Source of the DNA: Takifugu bimaculatus
Taxonomy: Eukaryota; Chordata; Actinopteri; Tetraodontiformes; Tetraodontidae
NCBI GenBank assembly: GCA_004026145.2
Contig: CP034993.1
Location: 12,279,290 to 12,343,289, forward strand
Direction: 5' to 3'
Length of the DNA: 64,000 nt
Positions 58,522 through 64,000 of this stretch are shown one piece after another. The position numbers were made by a program, and so were the translations under genes. The notes beneath the pieces are model-generated. The model searched no databases. It saw only the letters and a program-made list of their open reading frames with translations, and was not told the origin of the DNA. Positions within the stretch are counted from its first letter, which is position 1; each line of letters begins with the position of its first letter.

Positions 58522-61500
58522 ATATGGGAGTGTATGAGAGACTCAGCTGGGTAACTATTGGGCTAAAACAGTAGAATGTGCACATGTTCTTAGGAATACA
58601 TTTATACATGTTTTATAAATGAAAGATGTTAGGTCAACTTTTCCAAGCTGACAGGAGACTCACATTTTTTAAATGTGTTAAATTATGTCCTATTAAGTCT
58701 TAGACACAACAATGGTCTGACATGAAGGAATTTCTAAGGTAAATGTCAGCAGACTGTCTCTGTCCTGCAGCACCTCTATGACACTGTGTTGCTCTGTGTT
58801 CACCGAGCTGCTGCAGCTGCTGAATAATGTACGGTAAATAGATGGCGTATGCTTGACCCCCAGTCAAGAGACCATCCATTGATGCCTGAATGGAAAATGC
58901 CCTCTTTGCATGTGGATGATAATATGAGATTATGTGCAAGCTACACTACCTGGCCCGGGCACAAGGCAGCATCCCAAACCAGTCCAAGGACAAGAATGAC
59001 ATAACTGCACTGAACAGCATCACATTAGGTCTGTTTATGAAACTAACCCACTGCAGCACTGAGCTGGCACAGGCTGCAGAGCGAAGAGTATCTATCCAGT
59101 CGAGCAGCTATAACCCAAGAGTCAGATGTGAATGGTGTAGAAAGAGGAAGGAAGGAAGCTTACCTGTAGAGCAGCCTGATGTACGCAGAAGAGGAAATTG
59201 GACAAAGCGACAGGAGAGAGTGAGTTAGGAGCACGTGTGTGTAAACAGCAGGATCAGAGACAGCGGTGGAGAGGGGAATTTAAAAATAGCACCAAGTTAA
59301 ATGCAGAGGCTAACTCTTCAAGGACAGGTGCAGGATGGCACACATAACTATCACTAACAACACACTGCAAGACGGTGCAGACATCAGAGTGACAGAAGGA
59401 TGAGAAAAAAAGAAGCCACGGCTAACAGCTGGGGAGGAGCTGACAAATGTAGCCTGGAGATAATGAGCTTGTGTGATGTAGAATTAAAGCTCAACACTTA
59501 AAGAGTGTTTTAAAATGAAAGCACAACTAACGCAAGTGTCAACAATAAAGCGTGTCAATGTCAGATGAATGACGGTGTAATATGACATGAAACCCCAAGT
59601 GTAACACAATAAATTACTAAAGAGCAAAACTCGAGTCTGCTGCACAGGTACATAATATGGCTCACCGTGGACATTAGCATTAGCATGGATGCTGGACAAA
59701 GTTTAGAGTAGAAACCCAATCGTGTGTGATTGGTTAAGGGTTTCCGTCCACCATCAATAATGCAAGGATGTGTGGCTGACCTCGTCCATAAGGCTCACCT
59801 TACACTTGAACAGAAGAGCACTACCTCATTCACTGAACAACAGGGAGTAAACTGCTGAAGTTAAACACAAAGTAAAGCTATTAACTAATCACTCTGCCTT
59901 CCCCACACCAAGGATTCAGATTGAAATAGCTACAATAAGAAAGTTCTTGATACTTCTTTGGCACCTTATAAAGCGTTTCATCACAATTTTAAAAAAAAAA
60001 GAAAAGAAAGAAAAAGCAATGATGATTGTGAAGAGTGGGTAAGATTATCTCTGCATGGGGAAAAAGATAAATTCCCCAAATGGGTCCTGACGGTTTACCT
60101 TTAATAGGAGGGGGCTGAAAAGGAAAGAGGAGGATCTAACTTTGACGTGAAACTGTGTGTGTTTTTGTGTGTGTACCTTCTGTTGGATTGTAGAGTGTTT
60201 CTGCTCCATGTCCCTTTTCTCTTTGGCAGCATCAACCACCAGCTGGTCCAACTGCAACACACACACACACACACACACAACAGCTGATTAATCATGCTCA
60301 CCAGACCACCTGCTTAGAAATGCTGCTTTAAAATAGCGCCACCCAACATTCTACATTGGATAAATTGACATTTTCAACATTTTCAGGGGTTGTATTTCTG
60401 CATCCAAATCAAAAGTTACCCAAACAATGTTCTCCGGGTCTCTTTTTGGAAAGACCCTTTGACAGCCGGCCTGTGTTGCCATTTAGAAGGCAGAAATCTG
60501 TGAATGTTTATACCAATTCCACAAATCAATTACAGAAAAGGGAAATTGTGCAAGTGGTCACACAAGCTCACACCTCTCCTGCTCCAGCTCACTATTCATA
60601 TTCCCACTTGAGCCCATGGAGACAAGGCAGGCTTTCTCCTCACTAAAATTAGCCTTGGCACAGAGGATTCATCATGTGTGAAATTGGATGGCAGATGACA
60701 AATTCAGCCCATTCTGATCGTGTCGCTGCAACCGCCACCAGAAAACAAAAAGGCATCTATCGAGCAAAGGAGGGCAAAAATAGACAAGGCTAACCCACAA
60801 TGCAGTCATTTATTAAAACGTGCTGTGCGTTTAAACTTGGTGCTGAATATTCCCATCTGCAGCGAAGTTCTGCTCTGAGCCATTCGGGTTTCAACATGAC
60901 CCTGATTAGCACAAACACAAAAGCATCAGTATCTGATTAAAGGTCAGTCTAACACATTTAAAACATAGTGTTAAAGGCAATCTTGATTTACTGACCTACA
61001 CTACCTCAGATTTTAAATACACTATCACCATCGTCAGGATTCTGCTGTAAGTGCTGATTGTTATTTATGAGCTGTAAACACAAAGAAAGACAAGAACAGG
61101 AGAAGGTTAATGGCTCAGGGAAGCCAGTTAGCCAAATGAGGTAGAAGAGGGTGGAACCAAACTTCCTCTCTCTTTATTTATTTGGGGGGCATGAGAGCTA
61201 AAATTAGAAATAATCAGTGTTCATCAACCAGCTTTTTAAAATTAAAGCTAAAAATATAATCCGACGAAAATCTGAAAGAAAAACAAAACAGAACTCTGAA
61301 GTTTTGCAGACGTTTGTGAGGGTTGAGTGTGTTTGGTTTGAAGAGGAAATGGGTGGACAGCAGAAAGGCAGGCTGATAATATCGCATGAAAAAATTCCTG
61401 CCTCATAATAACAAAACACATATTACCGTCCAGTCCATTGTGACTTCTGTCTCTATCTGCACAGACAATCACCTGTCTCCTGAGAGACTCACCTCAACTT

Positions 61501-63026
61501 CTACATCTTATCTATGTTTACCAAGGAGCCGCCAACTATGTCAGGAAGAAACAACATCTGCTTTCAACCTGAGACATGTAGGCACTCTGCTGCGACATGT
61601 AACCATGTTATCAAGCTGAATGATTCCCAGAAAAGGCCCCTGTGACTAAAAATATGATAAGAAATTAATTGAAAACATAATGGAATGTTGCAATTTGTGT
61701 TTACTACATTTTAAACCTCTTGAATAGGCAAAAAAATGTTCAAAGCTGGAGGATGTTGGAGGAATAAACCCAGTTATATTTTTAAATGAGAGAAAAGTAT
61801 CAGGACAGTCTGATGTACCTGCTGACAGCTCCTCCACACCTCCCTGCAGAGCCGCTCCACCTTCTTCAGCTTCATGATGGCACAGAACACAGAACCAATC
61901 TAAACAAACAGCCCTCGTTTGGCTGCCTGGCTTCAAATGTCCCCTTGTCAACAAGACAAGTCTTTCAGCGCCGTTCCGCTTCAGCTGTTCAGCAGCTTAA
62001 AATCAGTGCTCCCTCTTCGATTCACCTTTATCTGGTCGCCTTTCCCTCCCCACTCACACATTCCTCAGTGGATTCTTACTAACGTATTTTCCGCTTTATG
62101 TATATCTTTTATATTATAAAGGCTGCCATTCTGCCTCCTATCCACTTCCGCCCATCTGTTCTGTCCTCTGCCTGTTGTTTCAGTTTCTGATGCTCTCTGG
62201 ACTTTCCTTGTATTCCCTTAGTAGCGCTCAAATGCTCCCTTGTTGTTTTTAGTTCAATCCTCCTTTCCTTCTTTGTCCTTCGCACCGATTTACCAAATAG
62301 TCCCGTCTTCTAGCTCGTTGTTCCCAGCTGCAGAGTCCCCTGCATCGACCTCTGCCTGCTTTGCTGCCGCCATCCTGTGAGTCTGACTGTGGGAAAACTC
62401 AACGGCAGCTTTCTGCCCACTTTCTCATTTCTCCTGCACTCTAACAGCAGCTCAACTGTGATAATGATCTTAAAGTCACATCGAGGCCATCCCCTGGCTC
62501 AGAGGGACGGCTCTGTTTATAAAAAGATGCACGCAGATGTAGCCGCTTGACAAATTAGGATTGTTCAGTTCGAAGGTGGAAAAACTGTTTTGCAGCTTTT
62601 AATCGCATTCCTTTGTACAAAAAAATCTGTCTCCCTTGCCTTTTGTAAAATGAATAAATGATAAGGTATCTTTCTTTTTCACTGTTATATCTGTTCCACA
62701 AGGTCACTCCATGAGCGGATGGAAGCATTAAGGTGATGTCACTGATGACGTTGTGGAACAAAGGGGCTTCATTTACATGTATATTCACTGGTATTTACCT
62801 GTCCGCCAAGCAGTTTCATTAGAGGTTGTAATTCACTGAAGAGGTCATATCCTTGGTGGAAGAATGTCAGGTGGGCGTACATGAAGGACAACATCTGTAA
62901 AGAAGCAACGACTATTCAGCGAGCCAGAAAAAATGGTCCTGGAAATGCCAGCAAGTATCAGGGATAATAAAATATACTTACTGATTTTAGGATTTCTGAT
63001 CTTCTCTTGGACTGCAGTACGTTGAT
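50463..63026 (-). CDS. acap3: ACAP-type Arf-GAP (BAR-PH-ArfGAP-ankyrin), acap3-like, 5' partial
   Basis: Stimulates GTP hydrolysis by Arf GTPases (Arf6 in the family) on endosomal or plasma membranes. Exons, minus strand: 63026-62982, 62894-62799, 60251-60177, microexon 59175-59164, 56767-56655, 56459-56408, 56270-56170, 56070-55965, 55868-55660, 55502-55433, 55295-55201, 55098-54896, 54410-54309, 53834-53742, 53664-53432, 53332-53223, 53118-53008, then 52828-52681 (stop), or 52828-52767 plus 50566-50463. All phases agree. Domains: end of BAR ([21 protein letters not shown]); PH ([19 protein letters not shown] to [10 protein letters not shown]); ArfGAP with C-x2-C-x16-C-x2-C zinc finger and Arg finger ([19 protein letters not shown]); proline-rich linker; three ankyrin repeats. 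[19 protein letters not shown] and the FISLQLDES tail favour ACAP3 over ACAP2, though BAR and PH parts resemble ACAP2. The first BAR exons lie beyond the right edge. Confidence 0.85.
52516..52521 (-). other. acap3: Poly(A) signal for the short (ACAP3-tail) transcript
   Basis: AATAAA on the minus strand, 160 bases after the stop at 52,681. It would end the FISLQLDES isoform before the downstream alternative exon. Confidence 0.5.
58476..58518. repeat. (TG)n microsatellite in an acap intron
   Basis: About 21 TG units within the 2.4-kb intron between exon 56767-56655 and the microexon. No other structure was seen in that intron. Confidence 0.95.
59164..59175 (-). other. acap3: 12-nt microexon (Ala-Ala-Leu-Gln) of the acap gene
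   Basis: GCTGCTCTACAG is flanked by a pyrimidine-rich acceptor (..TACATCAG) and a consensus donor (GTAAGC). It is phase 0 on both sides and sits between exons QQK and DFSNDD. As I recall, human ACAP3 has four extra residues (TLLQ) at exactly this place and ACAP2 has none, which also supports the acap3 call. Confidence 0.6.
60155..60279. repeat. TG/CA repeats bracketing the acap exon at 60,177-60,251
   Basis: On the minus strand a pure (TG)11 tract (60,279-60,257) ends within about five bases of the acceptor. A CA-rich stretch with a short A run (60,176-60,155) begins right after the donor. The exon between encodes the end of the BAR domain. Confidence 0.85.
61819..61899 (-). other. acap3: Possible 81-nt cassette exon in the acap BAR region
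   Basis: Between exons 62894-62799 and 60251-60177 (a phase 0 junction), the minus strand shows an acceptor (GTTTGTTTAG), then 27 open codons ([27 protein letters not shown]) and a donor (CAG|GTACAT). Both ends are phase 0, so inclusion would add 27 residues without a frame change. The product is a basic, helix-like segment. It is not in human ACAP proteins as I recall them. It could be chance. Confidence 0.3.
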
Positions 63027-64000
63027 CTGGAAAGAGCAAACATCTGTTTTTGAGCATAATGAACGACGCTAAAATCAAATAAGACCAAAACATGACGCTG
63101 GAAGTTCACGCTCAATCACGTAAGCATGGGCAATACCAGCTACTGGCTCCAGGGGGCGTACCCCACCTCATGTTTAATAGAAGGACGTTGATGTCACCTG
63201 ACCGACCACATTATGGCTCTGCATGCTCCCGTCTCTGCCCTGTGTGTTTTTGTAGCTCTTCCCCACATTTCAGTCACCAATAATCCTTCTCCTATGTCTT
63301 GTTTAATTATATTCCTTATTTGCTCTATTTACAGCATCATGTTATAAGTTTTCACACCATTATACATCCTCAAAGTACCAAAGTGAGGGGGGTCTTTGTT
63401 CCCCAAGCAACATCTACCCTTGGTTTAACCACTGTTTATGACTGTTAGCTACGCCTATGTAAGTTAGTTTCTAGTTCTATGCGACCTTATTGACTAAAAA
63501 TTAATCACCTCTGCAATCTGTAACGCCGTGAACGTCTTAACTAGAAATAAAACATCTGCACTTTCTTTTAGAAGTGCCTTGATTCTCTGACTGGAATCAT
63601 CGTCCATAACCTGCCGCCTCATCCCACAGTCATTTGAGTCCTACTCTCAAATAACACCAGAACTATTTAAAAACGATGGCAATTTTGATTTTTTTTCATC
63701 CAGTTCCCCGTGGAACAGTTTCGCCATTTCAAATCTCAATTGGGTGAAATCAGTTGAATCCTGATCGACTATTCAATACTCAGCAGGGCTCCGTTTTACA
63801 GCTGGAGATCCACTTCTGTATTCGCTCATGCATGAAAGAAACCTCCTGCATTCCTATTTTTCTTCACATATCACAGTAAACTGGACACTATTCACTTTCT
63901 ATTACCACAATAAACTGGAAAACAAATTCCTGCAATAAGTCTGAGAAATGACCCACAAGAAATGCAGTAAAGTATAACTTCTTTGCAGAACTATTTTAAA
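63027..64000 (-). other. acap3: acap intron reaching the right edge
   Basis: I looked on the minus strand for the preceding BAR exon (expected to end near a DYVLQ-type sequence) and found no candidate. The rest of the gene is therefore outside the window. Confidence 0.6.

Noticed and set aside
50463..63026. Calling the Arf-GAP gene acap2
   Set aside because: BAR and PH segments and one alternative tail resemble ACAP2. However, the [19 protein letters not shown] linker, the four-residue microexon position and the FISLQLDES tail fit ACAP3 better. A phylogenetic tree would settle it.

Overview
This is vertebrate nuclear DNA, almost certainly from a teleost fish. The genes have many exons with GT-AG introns. 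The proteins are clear orthologues of vertebrate PSMD1, HTR2B and an ACAP Arf-GAP. Introns are short to medium. There are long CA/TG, GATA/GACA and TTA microsatellites and fish-type interspersed repeats. The neighbours C2orf72-like, PSMD1 and HTR2B (nested) match the order I recall from human 2q37.

Layout. Bases 1 to about 19,550 are gene-poor: I see microsatellites, one tRNA-derived SINE-like copy (about 8,050-8,290) and no convincing exon. From 19,669 to 21,146 (+) a five-exon model predicts a 138-residue secreted N-glycosylated protein that I cannot match to a family. Its poly(A) signal lies just before the next promoter. From 21,515 to 23,318 (+) is a two-exon C2orf72-like gene with two CCAAT boxes upstream. 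From 24,641 to 45,380 (+) is psmd1 (26S proteasome subunit Rpn2), with 24 coding exons and a probable 3'UTR intron. Intron 16 (30,213-36,585) holds the three coding exons of htr2b on the minus strand (31,359-34,318) plus an upstream noncoding exon. Bases 45,380 to about 49,150 are intergenic, between convergent gene ends. From 50,463 to the right edge (-) is an ACAP-type Arf-GAP, best called acap3-like. Its 5' exons, including the start of the BAR domain, lie beyond the window.

Most notable points. (1) The acap gene can splice to either of two C-terminal exons, one ACAP3-type and one ACAP1/2-type, joined through a phase-matched internal donor. (2) It also has a 12-nt microexon and a possible unreported 81-nt in-frame cassette exon in the BAR region. 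(3) psmd1 carries two frame disruptions (exons 5 and 16) in otherwise perfectly conserved coding sequence, which look more like assembly errors than a dead gene. (4) The small secreted-protein gene at 19.7-21.1 kb may be undescribed. (5) TG/CA repeats lie directly at splice sites in both psmd1 and the acap gene. The genes have unrelated roles (proteasome base, serotonin receptor, membrane-traffic GAP) and share only position.
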